This document shows positions 33,062 through 41,549 of a stretch of 64,000 nucleotides of DNA, one piece after another. This stretch comes from Prevotella sp. tf2-5 (GTDB lineage Bacteria; Bacteroidota; Bacteroidia; Bacteroidales; Bacteroidaceae). A program made the translations under genes and the position numbers. Within the stretch, counting starts at the first letter, position 1; each line of letters starts with the position of its first letter. The stretch lies in contig NZ_FOWK01000002.1 of NCBI RefSeq assembly GCF_900115435.1, positions 62,001-126,000 on the forward strand, given 5' to 3'. The notes below the pieces were generated by a model that worked only from the letters and a program-made list of their open reading frames with translations, ran no database searches and was not told the origin of the DNA.

Positions 33062-35230
33062 TTACGCATAACTGTGCATTCCTCCCAAGAAATAATTCAC
33101 CCCGAAGTAAGTCATGAGGATGGTCAGGAAGGCAAGTGTCATATACAGATGGTAGTATTGGGGCTTACGCAGGAAAGACAGAGACTGCTCATGTACCCCT
33201 ACGGCATAGATCATAAAGGTAATCAGTGCCCATGTCTCCTTAGGGTCCCAGCTCCAATAGGTTCCCCATGACACATTCGCCCATATCGCCCCGATGAAGA
33301 TACCTATGCCGAGGGTGGTGAGGGCAGGGAAGAGGAACAGCTGGGAGAGCAGTTTCAGCTCCTCAGCCTTCTGTCGCATCATCAATGCCGTGATACCACA
33401 GACGCAGGTGAAGGCGAGGAAGGCAAACGACATCATGATGACGCTGACGTGGAGCGTTAGCAGGGGAGAGTTGAGTACTGGCATCAGATGGGTGATCTGC
33501 GGGTCCATCTGTGAGATATGGCTCACCAGCAGGAAGAAGCCGGACAGCAGGAACCCGAAGGTGAGCATGATGGAGAACCACCGGCATACGATCAGTGCCA
33601 GCAGCATGATACTCCAGGCGAGGAAGAGCATGGTCTCATAACCATTAGACATCGGGATGGTGCCGGTGATGATCCAACGCAGGATAAGTCCTGATGACAA
33701 GGCGAGGAATACCAGTAAAAGGATCACCCGTTGGGCGAGGAAGGTGTGGCGTGTCTTGTTGAGGACCAATAACACGAACGACAAGATACCCATGGTGAGA
33801 CATACCATAAAGAGGATGGTGGCAAACGCCACCTTATTATAGATACGCTCAGCCTTGACCTGTGTGGGTGTCGGCAGGGAAGAGCCTCCGAAGGTCTTCT
33901 GGTACGCAGCCATCTTGTCGATGAAGGCGTTGGCACGCTCATAGTTGCCAGCCTGTATCTCCCCGTTCAGCAGTGTGAACACGTCACGGATATATTTGCG
34001 GTGCTCCTCATTCATACTGTCAGGCAGGTTGTCGGTGGGGGCATACCATTTGGTGATACCCTTGTCCTGATAGGGCAGGAGCTTTAGCGGGCTGCCCTTA
34101 TGCAGTTCCAGGACGAGCATCAGTTTCTCGTCCATCTTAGCCACCTGCTTATGGAAACTCTCCTGTTGCTGCCCTTGGTAGTATTCCTGTACGTAAGGTC
34201 CCAGAATGTAGCCGTTCTTCCCGAAGAAATAGTTCATGCTGGCATAGTCAGGCATGTTCAGCCGTTCCTTCAGCTCTCCCCCCTTAACCTTGATGACAGG
34301 TTCGTTGAGCCAGTCGTCATGGAAGAAGACAAAGCCCGTGAGCACCTGTTCCGCTGTATAGTCCTGATAGGAACGCTTGCCATAGAGCTTCTTGGTGAAA
34401 TCGATGGCATAGGTCTGTACGGGGCACACCCTGTCGTTATAGACCATGAAGAGCTGCCCGAACTTCTCGGCAGTCTCTTGAGGAAGGACACGAGGGGTGG
34501 CGTGAAGCGGTGAGAGGTAAGAGGTAAGATGTAAGAGCGCCAATACCATCATGCTCCGCTTCAGAAGCGGGGAGCGCAGCAGTCGGCGATAGGTACCCTT
34601 GGGGTCGAGGAGCATCCATACAAGGGAGAGGAAGAGAAGGGCATAGCCCAGGTAGGTGACGGGGATGCCCCACGGGTCACTGTTCATGGCAAGGATACTG
34701 CCTTGCATATCCTCGTCGAAACTACTCTGATAGAGGCGTACACCATGGAACGATACGATATTGTTCATGGACACGGTAGCCTGTTCCTGGTGAGTGCCGT
34801 CGTCCATCGTGATGGTAGAGGCGTAGTCGGCTGCCGCCGTCGTCCCTTCATGATACGTCACCTCGAAACGGTCGAGTCTGACGGCGAAAGGCAGCGGGTG
34901 CAGCTGCATGTCCGCTGTCATATAACGGTCGGTACCTTGTCCTGTGCGCAGATAGATAATACCTTTCTCTGCCGTGAGATGGGTCAGTAATGCTCCCAGT
35001 AGGATGATGACGAATGACAGGTGAAGGGTAAGGGTGGAGAGCCGTCGTACCTTACGACCCAGGAAATAGGCGATGCCTGCAATAGTGAGCAATGCCCATA
35101 ACAGGGAGAACCACCAGGAGCCATAGTAATGGTCGGCGACGTAAGATGTCCCTTGGTATTTCTCAACAATCGTGGCGACAGCCATGACGGCTATCACCAC
35201 GATATATAATGCTATGACAATTTTCTTCAT
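33062..35230 (-). CDS. Cytochrome c biogenesis protein CcsBA (ResB-ResC fusion)
   Basis: The 722-residue membrane protein joins a ResB/CcsB-like part (about 1-460) to a CcsA part (about 465-722), the system II synthase that exports heme and attaches it to CxxCH motifs. The heme-handling WWD motif W-G-T-Y-W-S-W-D-P-K-E-T-W is near 656-668. The start is ATG 35230; an upstream ATG at 35239 lies in the -7 box. It lies just downstream of the di-heme oxidoreductase, the only CxxCH protein in the window, which suggests a dedicated maturation role. Confidence 0.9.
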   Translation of the reverse strand: MKKIVIALYIVVIAVMAVATIVEKYQGTSYVADHYYGSWWFSLLWALLTIAGIAYFLGRKVRRLSTLTLHLSFVIILLGALLTHLTAEKGIIYLRTGQGTDRYMTADMQLHPLPFAVRLDRFEVTYHEGTTAAADYASTITMDDGTHQEQATVSMNNIVSFHGVRLYQSSFDEDMQGSILAMNSDPWGIPVTYLGYALLFLSLVWMLLDPKGTYRRLLRSPLLKRSMMVLALLHLTSYLSPLHATPRVLPQETAEKFGQLFMVYNDRVCPVQTYAIDFTKKLYGKRSYQDYTAEQVLTGFVFFHDDWLNEPVIKVKGGELKERLNMPDYASMNYFFGKNGYILGPYVQEYYQGQQQESFHKQVAKMDEKLMLVLELHKGSPLKLLPYQDKGITKWYAPTDNLPDSMNEEHRKYIRDVFTLLNGEIQAGNYERANAFIDKMAAYQKTFGGSSLPTPTQVKAERIYNKVAFATILFMVCLTMGILSFVLLVLNKTRHTFLAQRVILLLVFLALSSGLILRWIITGTIPMSNGYETMLFLAWSIMLLALIVCRWFSIMLTFGFLLSGFFLLVSHISQMDPQITHLMPVLNSPLLTLHVSVIMMSFAFLAFTCVCGITALMMRQKAEELKLLSQLFLFPALTTLGIGIFIGAIWANVSWGTYWSWDPKETWALITFMIYAVGVHEQSLSFLRKPQYYHLYMTLAFLTILMTYFGVNYFLGGMHSYA

Positions 35231-35236
35231 TATGTG

Positions 35237-35267
35237 CAAAGATACACATTATTTGCCATATTGGCAA
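35237..35267 (-). promoter_or_regulatory. Promoter of ccsBA with overlapping dyad
   Basis: On the minus strand TATCTTTG (35244-35237) is 20 bp from CTTG (35268-35265). The palindrome TTGCCA-TAT-TGGCAA (35253-35267) overlaps the -33 side and may be an operator. The start of transcription is predicted only a few bases before the ATG. Confidence 0.5.
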
Positions 35268-35279
35268 GAAAAGTGTGTA

Positions 35280-37070
35280 TTAAATTGATTCTATGAACTT
35301 CACGACAGCGTAACGGTCTGCTTTCGGAAGGTTGTAGAATTTGACGGCAGAGCTGTAGGCGTCCGACTGCTTGGAGTAGGCATGCCACATGATTGCCTCG
35401 ATGACTGTACGGGCACGACAGTCGTGCAGACGGTCGTCGGAACCAGTCAGCTGACGGGACAGACCGCGTCCCCATAGTGGGGTGGTGCGGCACCAGCCTG
35501 TGCGGATGTCGTTCTCCATAAACAGCCGGTGTTGTACCATGTCTGTATAGGGCCAGATGGTCTGGTAGGGATATTTGGGTAACATGTCACTGGCGTCTTT
35601 GCCGATACTTGCGGCATAAGCCTTGATGCTGGCATCTACCCACATGTTGTCTGCTCCAGTCTTCCATGACGGACGATGGCACTGGGCGCATCCCATCTCT
35701 GTAAACAGGGTCTTACCACGCTGTACGTCCTTGTCGTCCAGGTCACGGGCGGCAGGAACGGCAAGACCACGGTGCCATACCATGAACTGGTAGTACTGCT
35801 TGTCGGACATCTCCTCCTCACCGCCATAGTACTCGTCGTTGAGCAGATACTTCTCGAAAGTGTCTTTGTAGGCTATGCTGGGGGTATTCAGCACCTCATA
35901 GACACGAGCCCTGATGCCCTCGTCGGTACCGTCGGCATAATAGGGGTGCAGGATACTCAGCGGAGAGGAGCCGTGCTCCTTGATATAGGCGATGACCTCC
36001 GCGTCCTCGCTCTGAGCCTGTGCCCATGCGGTGGTGGTGTAGAGCCAGTGACGGTCGGAACGGGTCACGTTAGTGATATTCCAGATGGCATTGGCACCGG
36101 CACCGTCCTGTAACGAACCACGTGTCATGGCATAGGTGAACTTCTTCACGGGTCCGTGGGTGCCATACTGTGAGCCAGTATCATTGTATCCAGACTTATA
36201 ATAGGCGGAAGCGGCGAAGTCATTGGCAGCCTTGTCCCACATGGCGGGATTCAGTTCTACATAGGGAGCCTCTTTACGATACTGCTCACGCATGTCGTCA
36301 TCGCTGATGGCGTCAATCAGTCCTGTGCCATAGACACCAATCGTAGACTCCAGACGTACCTCGTAATTGGTCGGTACGGGACTCGTGTTGAAGGCAGTGG
36401 CAGGTATCGTCACCTCAGGATAGATCAGATCGTATTTCTCACCGTCAGGGAAGGTCATTGCCAGACCGCTCGGCATCTTTTTCACGTCTTTCCATTCGAT
36501 CTTGATCTGATTCTCATCGATAGGTGCCTTGAAAGGTGACATCGCTTGTGTCTGGGGCATACCCGTCACCTCGGAGATATAGCTGGAGGGTGCTGTCGTA
36601 TAACGTACACCATCCTCTGTAAACGCCTCATTAGGATGGTATATCACCAACAGGTAACCATTACCGATGGTGTTGGCACGGTATTCTGTCTGGCGCTTGC
36701 CATGACCATAGCTGGGGTGACAGGCGATACATCCATTGCGGACCCATGCGGGACCGAGACCCTTACGGGGTGCTACGTCAAAGGTATACAGGTGCTCGAA
36801 GAAATCCTCACCCGTATTGAAGTCTTCTGTCATACCGGTGACCATCTCCACGGCAGGAGTAGGGGCGGAGTAACTGACATTCTTTGTGGTTCCTAACTGA
36901 CCGCCAGGATACCACTCCTCAGCGGTGAAGACATCGTTCGCCTTGCCAAAGGCACTCTCCTCGGGTGTGAGGTTGCCGAGATTCTCGACGGTATTATCAT
37001 CGGAACAGGCTGCCATAGTAATGACAGCCATTCCGAGCAATATTTTTGATAAGCTCTTCAATTGATGCAT
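35280..37070 (-). CDS. Di-heme oxidoreductase lipoprotein (DHOR family)
   Basis: The 596-residue exported protein has a lipoprotein signal with lipobox T-M-A-A-C (cysteine 22). Two c-type heme sites are seen, C-I-A-C-H near 114-118 and C-A-Q-C-H near 456-460. The whole matches the di-haem oxidoreductase/putative peroxidase family (DUF1111). Related genes sit beside imelysin genes in many bacteria and are thought to help iron acquisition or periplasmic redox chemistry. Here it follows the imelysin gene by 20 bases and precedes ccsBA. Confidence 0.85.
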   Translation of the reverse strand: MHQLKSLSKILLGMAVITMAACSDDNTVENLGNLTPEESAFGKANDVFTAEEWYPGGQLGTTKNVSYSAPTPAVEMVTGMTEDFNTGEDFFEHLYTFDVAPRKGLGPAWVRNGCIACHPSYGHGKRQTEYRANTIGNGYLLVIYHPNEAFTEDGVRYTTAPSSYISEVTGMPQTQAMSPFKAPIDENQIKIEWKDVKKMPSGLAMTFPDGEKYDLIYPEVTIPATAFNTSPVPTNYEVRLESTIGVYGTGLIDAISDDDMREQYRKEAPYVELNPAMWDKAANDFAASAYYKSGYNDTGSQYGTHGPVKKFTYAMTRGSLQDGAGANAIWNITNVTRSDRHWLYTTTAWAQAQSEDAEVIAYIKEHGSSPLSILHPYYADGTDEGIRARVYEVLNTPSIAYKDTFEKYLLNDEYYGGEEEMSDKQYYQFMVWHRGLAVPAARDLDDKDVQRGKTLFTEMGCAQCHRPSWKTGADNMWVDASIKAYAASIGKDASDMLPKYPYQTIWPYTDMVQHRLFMENDIRTGWCRTTPLWGRGLSRQLTGSDDRLHDCRARTVIEAIMWHAYSKQSDAYSSAVKFYNLPKADRYAVVKFIESI

Positions 37071-37090
37071 ATTGGATTTGTTTTGTTCGT

Positions 37091-38380
37091 TTACTCTTCT
37101 ACGTTCCAGTCCTCATCGTCAACAAACTCAATGCCCCAGATGGTGCTGCAGTACTTAACGAAAGGAGCAGGCATGCTGCCGATATTCGAGATGGCAGTAT
37201 TGAATGCGTTAACGACACTGGTATTCACATTGGACTGATTGACACTGGCAAAGAACCCGTTAAAGCTGTTGCTCGTCGCATTGCCGTTGGTAGACCCGAA
37301 CCACACATTGCGGATGGAACGGATGTTGTCCTGGAAGTCTGAGATGGAGTTGTAGCTATAGGGTGACTCTACGTATGAGATGTCGCCGGCAGAGAAGGGA
37401 TTGGCAATCTTGGCGGTACCAACCTCATTGGCAATACCGACACAGCTGCCTTCATCATTCGAGAGGACCTGTGCGACAGCAGCCTTCAGGGTCTTAAAAG
37501 TACTCTTGCTGTCCTTGCCGGCACTAATCAGGTTCTCACTATAGCTGAGTCCGTTTTCTGTGACATAGTCAAGCCCTGCGGCTTTCACAACAGCGACACG
37601 GCTGGCGTTGGCAGTAGTCTCACCTTCCCATGCGACCTGCAACTGATAGCAACGCTGCTTCAGAAGGGTGCAGATGGTCTGTGCATAAGCAAGTTCCTTG
37701 GCGCCAGAGATTTTCTCAAAACCTTTGTAGGTGTCGTTAGACTGCAACTCGGCGACTTTACGTGGCTGACCATTGCGGAACAGGATGAACTCCAAAGCGT
37801 GGAAGCCAAGGATGGTGGCATCGTCCAACATCTCATCGCTCATACCGCTATTGAAGTAGTTCAGCAACAATGAACGGTTCAAGGGCCATGAGTCGATGGT
37901 CGGGTCGATATCGAAGTCTGAGGCGGCTCCCATCAGGAAGGCTTCGGAACGCTCCCAATTCAGACGGGCAGCCTTGAAGTCATCGCATGCCTTGTTAATC
38001 TGTGTCTGAGTGATGCTGTTGACTGTCAAACCGTTCAGCGTCTTCTCCAAGTCCTCAACATCATCAGCTAAGTCCGTATAAGTAGGAACGATGACGTTCT
38101 TAACCAGGTTCTGAAGTACCTGATAGAGAAAATTCTCTTGTTCGGTGGTTAAGTTGGACTGCGCAATCACGTTATTTGCATTCTCAAATTGAGCCACAAC
38201 ACTTGCGCAAGCGTCAATAGCGTTGTTGCCATAGCTCTTATCTTTGTACTTCGCATCGTCAACAATGGTAGAGCCAGCGTCGGGATCAGAATTGCCGGAA
38301 CCTGTACTGTCATCACCACACGAAGTGAATGTCATGGTGCCCATCAGGGCTGCAAAGGATAAAATCAATAACTTTTTCAT
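37091..38380 (-). CDS. Imelysin (M75-like) lipoprotein
   Basis: The 429-residue lipoprotein has lipobox F-T-S-C with the lipidated cysteine at 21 and then a D/S-rich linker. The helical imelysin domain carries the G-x-H-x-x-E motif as G-F-H-A-L-E-F near 190-196. Imelysin-like proteins are usually linked to iron or heme uptake rather than proteolysis. The gene lies between a porin and the di-heme oxidoreductase, with 19-20 base gaps on both sides, clearly one operon. Confidence 0.85.
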   Translation of the reverse strand: MKKLLILSFAALMGTMTFTSCGDDSTGSGNSDPDAGSTIVDDAKYKDKSYGNNAIDACASVVAQFENANNVIAQSNLTTEQENFLYQVLQNLVKNVIVPTYTDLADDVEDLEKTLNGLTVNSITQTQINKACDDFKAARLNWERSEAFLMGAASDFDIDPTIDSWPLNRSLLLNYFNSGMSDEMLDDATILGFHALEFILFRNGQPRKVAELQSNDTYKGFEKISGAKELAYAQTICTLLKQRCYQLQVAWEGETTANASRVAVVKAAGLDYVTENGLSYSENLISAGKDSKSTFKTLKAAVAQVLSNDEGSCVGIANEVGTAKIANPFSAGDISYVESPYSYNSISDFQDNIRSIRNVWFGSTNGNATSNSFNGFFASVNQSNVNTSVVNAFNTAISNIGSMPAPFVKYCSTIWGIEFVDDEDWNVEE

Positions 38381-38399
38381 ACGTTTTTATTATTTAGGT

Positions 38400-39812
38400 T
38401 TACATTGTCTTTTGTTTTAACTCATCCAGCTGTTGTTGCAACTGGTTGATGCGCTCGTTGAGCTTCTGCACGTCATATTGCTCCTGTTGGGCGAGTTTCT
38501 TGTGACCAAGGTCAAACCATCCCTCGTAAGCCACACCAAGGTTGAGAGACGGCTCATCATTATAGATCTTCTTCAGGAAACGATGGGAGTACTCTGCCTT
38601 GACCACCACTTGCTTGATGGGGTAGTAGTTGACACCGAAAGCCATGCGCTTCACCTCCGTATAGCCGTAGTCCGTATCCTTAGTCTTACTGGCATAGGGA
38701 TTATATTGCTCATAACGTCCGAAGACATACATCTTCTGGTGGTGGTTACGCATATACTGAATCTGCGAGAAGATGTCGTAACCGGCCTCAATACCGATGG
38801 CGTATGCATTCTTGCTGACAAAAGCGGAGTGCTTATACGGTGACTTGGAGTTCAGACGGTTATAAACATATTTCAGTTGCTCGGCATCACCCAGGTAACC
38901 ATAGTCAGCCTGTCCACGGACAATCCAGTTGTGGGCATTGTAGGTGAAATCTATAGAGCCGATTGCCACCACTCCTTTATACTCATTATCCACACCGTTG
39001 GCATTACGGGGATAACTGTTGCCAATGCTATGTCCGTAGTAGGTGCTCAGACCAATACGGAGTCCGGGAACGGTGTAGTTATCCATACGTAGGGCGATAC
39101 CGTATTTGTTGGCGACATCAAACTCCAGCGGAGACTTATGTCCCTTATGGATCCAACCTGTATTGGTGAAGTGGTCAGCATTCAGACCGGCAAGGAATTG
39201 TGCCTCATAACGGAAGTCCTTATAGCGTCCCCAGAAAGAGATACCTGTTTGGTGCCAGGTGGAGGGGAGGATGGTGTTCTCACCCTCGGGGCGGTATACC
39301 GTAAAGAAATTCAACGGCTCATGATGGGCGTTGTTGAGACCGACAGGTACGACGATGTGTCCGGCACGGATGTTTGCCCATTTGGCGAATGACTTCTGGA
39401 TCCAGAACTGTTCCAGCTCCACCTCACCGCCTTTCTCGGTTTCCTGTTCCCATTCACCGCCTTCTTCGTCTTCTTTTTCATAGGCGATACCGTTACCACC
39501 ATGCTCAAACTCTATCTCTGTGCCGAAGGTCCATCCCTTACCGAAGTCATAGCCCAGATAGATGACGGCATGTGGAAGGTCGAAGCGTCCGTGGCTGGGG
39601 TCGTCCTTGTGCGCCTCAGGTTGACTGTAACGGCTGACATGGTCGCTGTAGAAGTTACGAGAGAACACGATCTCGCCATAGCCGCCAATACTGAGGCGGT
39701 CCCAGAATGTACGTTGTGACAGACTGTCGGATTTGATTTCTTGCTTCTCCTGTGCACCAACAGCGATACAGGTGGCAAGTAATGCGATGGTAAATAATAC
39801 TTTCTTCATCAT
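38400..39812 (-). CDS. Outer-membrane porin
   Basis: The 470-residue protein has a signal peptide (about 1-20, ending A-V-G-A-Q) and about sixteen predicted amphipathic strands, beginning I-G-G-Y-G-E-I. The C-terminus is unusual for a porin: a Q/L-rich coiled coil (about 440-470, L-N-E-R-I-N-Q-L-Q-Q-Q-L). It is the first gene of the imelysin/di-heme oxidoreductase operon and may bring their substrate through the outer membrane. Start may be either of two adjacent ATGs (39812 or 39809). Confidence 0.8.
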   Translation of the reverse strand: MMKKVLFTIALLATCIAVGAQEKQEIKSDSLSQRTFWDRLSIGGYGEIVFSRNFYSDHVSRYSQPEAHKDDPSHGRFDLPHAVIYLGYDFGKGWTFGTEIEFEHGGNGIAYEKEDEEGGEWEQETEKGGEVELEQFWIQKSFAKWANIRAGHIVVPVGLNNAHHEPLNFFTVYRPEGENTILPSTWHQTGISFWGRYKDFRYEAQFLAGLNADHFTNTGWIHKGHKSPLEFDVANKYGIALRMDNYTVPGLRIGLSTYYGHSIGNSYPRNANGVDNEYKGVVAIGSIDFTYNAHNWIVRGQADYGYLGDAEQLKYVYNRLNSKSPYKHSAFVSKNAYAIGIEAGYDIFSQIQYMRNHHQKMYVFGRYEQYNPYASKTKDTDYGYTEVKRMAFGVNYYPIKQVVVKAEYSHRFLKKIYNDEPSLNLGVAYEGWFDLGHKKLAQQEQYDVQKLNERINQLQQQLDELKQKTM

Positions 39813-39843
39813 ATCTATGTGTATCCTTGTTTTTTTTCGGTTG

Positions 39844-39874
39844 CAAAGGTATTATGTTTCATAAATCCCCACAA
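39844..39874 (-). promoter_or_regulatory. Promoter of the porin operon
   Basis: On the minus strand, TACCTTTG (39851-39844) lies 20 bp from ATTG (39875-39872). It is divergent from the hemerythrin-regulator promoter, about 55 bp away. Confidence 0.6.
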
Positions 39875-39905
39875 TACCTAAAAATGATGAAATTGTTTGA
39901 AACTA

Positions 39906-39937
39906 TTGCAAGAGTCCCGCAAAAGCAGTACTTTTGC
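39906..39937 (+). promoter_or_regulatory. Promoter of the hemerythrin regulator with palindrome
   Basis: TTG (39906-39908) and TACTTTTG (39929-39936) are 20 bp apart. The dyad GCAAAAG-CAGTA-CTTTTGC (39919-39937) overlaps the -7 box and could be an operator for this or a neighbouring regulator. Confidence 0.55.
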
Positions 39938-39968
39938 AGCGTCAATATATATAATAAGGTATATAGAT

Positions 39969-40928
39969 ATGAAGAACTTGAAGATGTATGAACCCGAAGA
40001 TAAGATGATCACGCTTATCAAGGATAACTATAATCTGCTGCAGGCTCTGGGTAGCTTCGGCATCAACCTCGGCTTCGGCGACAAGACGGTATGGGAGACG
40101 TGTGAGATCAATCACGTGGATACTTATACCTTCCTGGCAGTCGTCAACTTCACGATGAACGGTTCCACCAATCACGAGGATGACGAGCAGTTAGATGCCC
40201 GTACACTGCTTCGCTATCTGGAGGCGAGTCATGCCTATTTCCTTGACTACCAGTTGCCGTCTATCCGACGCCAGTTGGCGGAGAGCTTTGACGAGAATGA
40301 CTCTCTGGGACATCTCATCATGAAGTTCTATGACGGCTATGCTCGTGAGATCCAACGCCACATGAAGTATGAGGAGAAAACACTGTTCCCTTATGTGACA
40401 GCACTATTGGAGGGACGGAAGGCAAATGACTATAATGTGGAGACCTTCTCAAAGCATCATGAGTCAACAGACAGGGCTTTACGTGAGCTGAAACTCATGA
40501 TTATCAAATATCTTCCCTCCGATCCTCACAGTAATAACAAGCTGACGGCAACACTCTATGACATCTATAATAATGAGGAGTGGCTGAGACAACATGCGGA
40601 CGTGGAGGATCATATCTTCGTACCGGCTATCCGTCGTCTGGAAGAGCAGCAGAAACAGGACACTGTCACAAAGAATATCTCCTCGATGGTGTTCAAGGGT
40701 GGACAGGATCGTGGTGAGGCATTGTCGGAACGTGAGAAAGATGTAATTGTCTCCTTGGTACAGGGTATGTCAAACAAGGAAATCGCGGATCATTTGTGTA
40801 TTTCCACCAATACGGTGATTACCCACAGAAGGAATATTGCCCGCAAGTTACAGATTCACTCACCGGCAGGATTGACGATTTATGCGATAGTCAACGGACT
40901 CGTTGACATCTCTTCTGTCAAGTTGTGA
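39969..40928 (+). CDS. Hemerythrin-domain LuxR-type regulator
   Basis: The 319-residue protein starts at the ATG at 39969, since the longer frame crosses the promoter. An N-terminal part resembles the ScdA/RIC leader. A hemerythrin-like four-helix domain (about 85-235) follows with putative di-iron ligands H-A-Y-F, H-M-K-Y-E-E, H-H-E-S and H-A-D-V-E-D-H. The C-terminal LuxR helix-turn-helix is at about 255-319 (L-S-E-R-E-K-D-V, N-K-E-I-A-D-H-L). It likely senses oxygen, NO or iron/redox state. It is divergent from the porin/cytochrome operon and convergent with a LuxR gene. Confidence 0.8.
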   Translation: MKNLKMYEPEDKMITLIKDNYNLLQALGSFGINLGFGDKTVWETCEINHVDTYTFLAVVNFTMNGSTNHEDDEQLDARTLLRYLEASHAYFLDYQLPSIRRQLAESFDENDSLGHLIMKFYDGYAREIQRHMKYEEKTLFPYVTALLEGRKANDYNVETFSKHHESTDRALRELKLMIIKYLPSDPHSNNKLTATLYDIYNNEEWLRQHADVEDHIFVPAIRRLEEQQKQDTVTKNISSMVFKGGQDRGEALSEREKDVIVSLVQGMSNKEIADHLCISTNTVITHRRNIARKLQIHSPAGLTIYAIVNGLVDISSVKL

Positions 40929-40933
40929 GGTAA

Positions 40934-41539
40934 TTAAATCTTATTGATATCCACGTATCCGTGCATCACCGCATAAATGGTAAGGGCGGATACACTTCTC
41001 ATACCTAACTTGTCCATGATGTTCTTACGATGGGTGATAACGGTGGCAATTCCGATATTCAGCTTATCGGCAATCTCTTTGTTGATAAATCCCTGAACAA
41101 TGAGAGACATCACCTCTATCTCACGGTCAGTAAGAATCTTCTGTTGCAGAACCTTAGGCATCTGGGGGAGGTTCCTTCCTCCTCCATGCGCATGTTGCTC
41201 CAACATTAACAGTTGGCGAATCAGTTGTGATTCAGGTTGGTTGATGCATAGGCTATGGAACTCCGACAACTGTGCAGTGTCTTCTAATTGGAGCGTCAGC
41301 ACAATAGTCTTGCGCTGCCGTTCCTGAAAGAACTGTCTTTCTTGCAAGACGATATTCATTGCCACGAAATAGTGTACATACCTATCGGGTTGGTTGGCTT
41401 CCAACTCTGCGAAAGAGCCAAAGGTGTCAACCGTCATGATAGGCATGACATTCTGAAGGATTTGTTTAAGACCCAGCGTAGCCAGCGTGTTGGAGTCAAT
41501 GATGGCAATGATGGGGCGTCCTTGTGGCATGTGCTCCAT
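40934..41539 (-). CDS. LuxR-type regulator with degenerate receiver domain
   Basis: The 201-residue protein has a receiver-like N-terminal domain (I-I-A-I-I-D-S-N near 10-17), but the usual phosphoacceptor Asp at the end of strand 3 is absent (Y-F-V-A-M-N). The C-terminal LuxR helix-turn-helix (about 135-201) is very like that of the hemerythrin regulator. It ends 5 bases from that gene, with no terminator between them. It is the last gene of the STAS/RelA-SpoT group. Phosphorylation-independent control seems likely. Confidence 0.78.
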   Translation of the reverse strand: MEHMPQGRPIIAIIDSNTLATLGLKQILQNVMPIMTVDTFGSFAELEANQPDRYVHYFVAMNIVLQERQFFQERQRKTIVLTLQLEDTAQLSEFHSLCINQPESQLIRQLLMLEQHAHGGGRNLPQMPKVLQQKILTDREIEVMSLIVQGFINKEIADKLNIGIATVITHRKNIMDKLGMRSVSALTIYAVMHGYVDINKI

Positions 41540-41549
41540 GTCTATTTGC

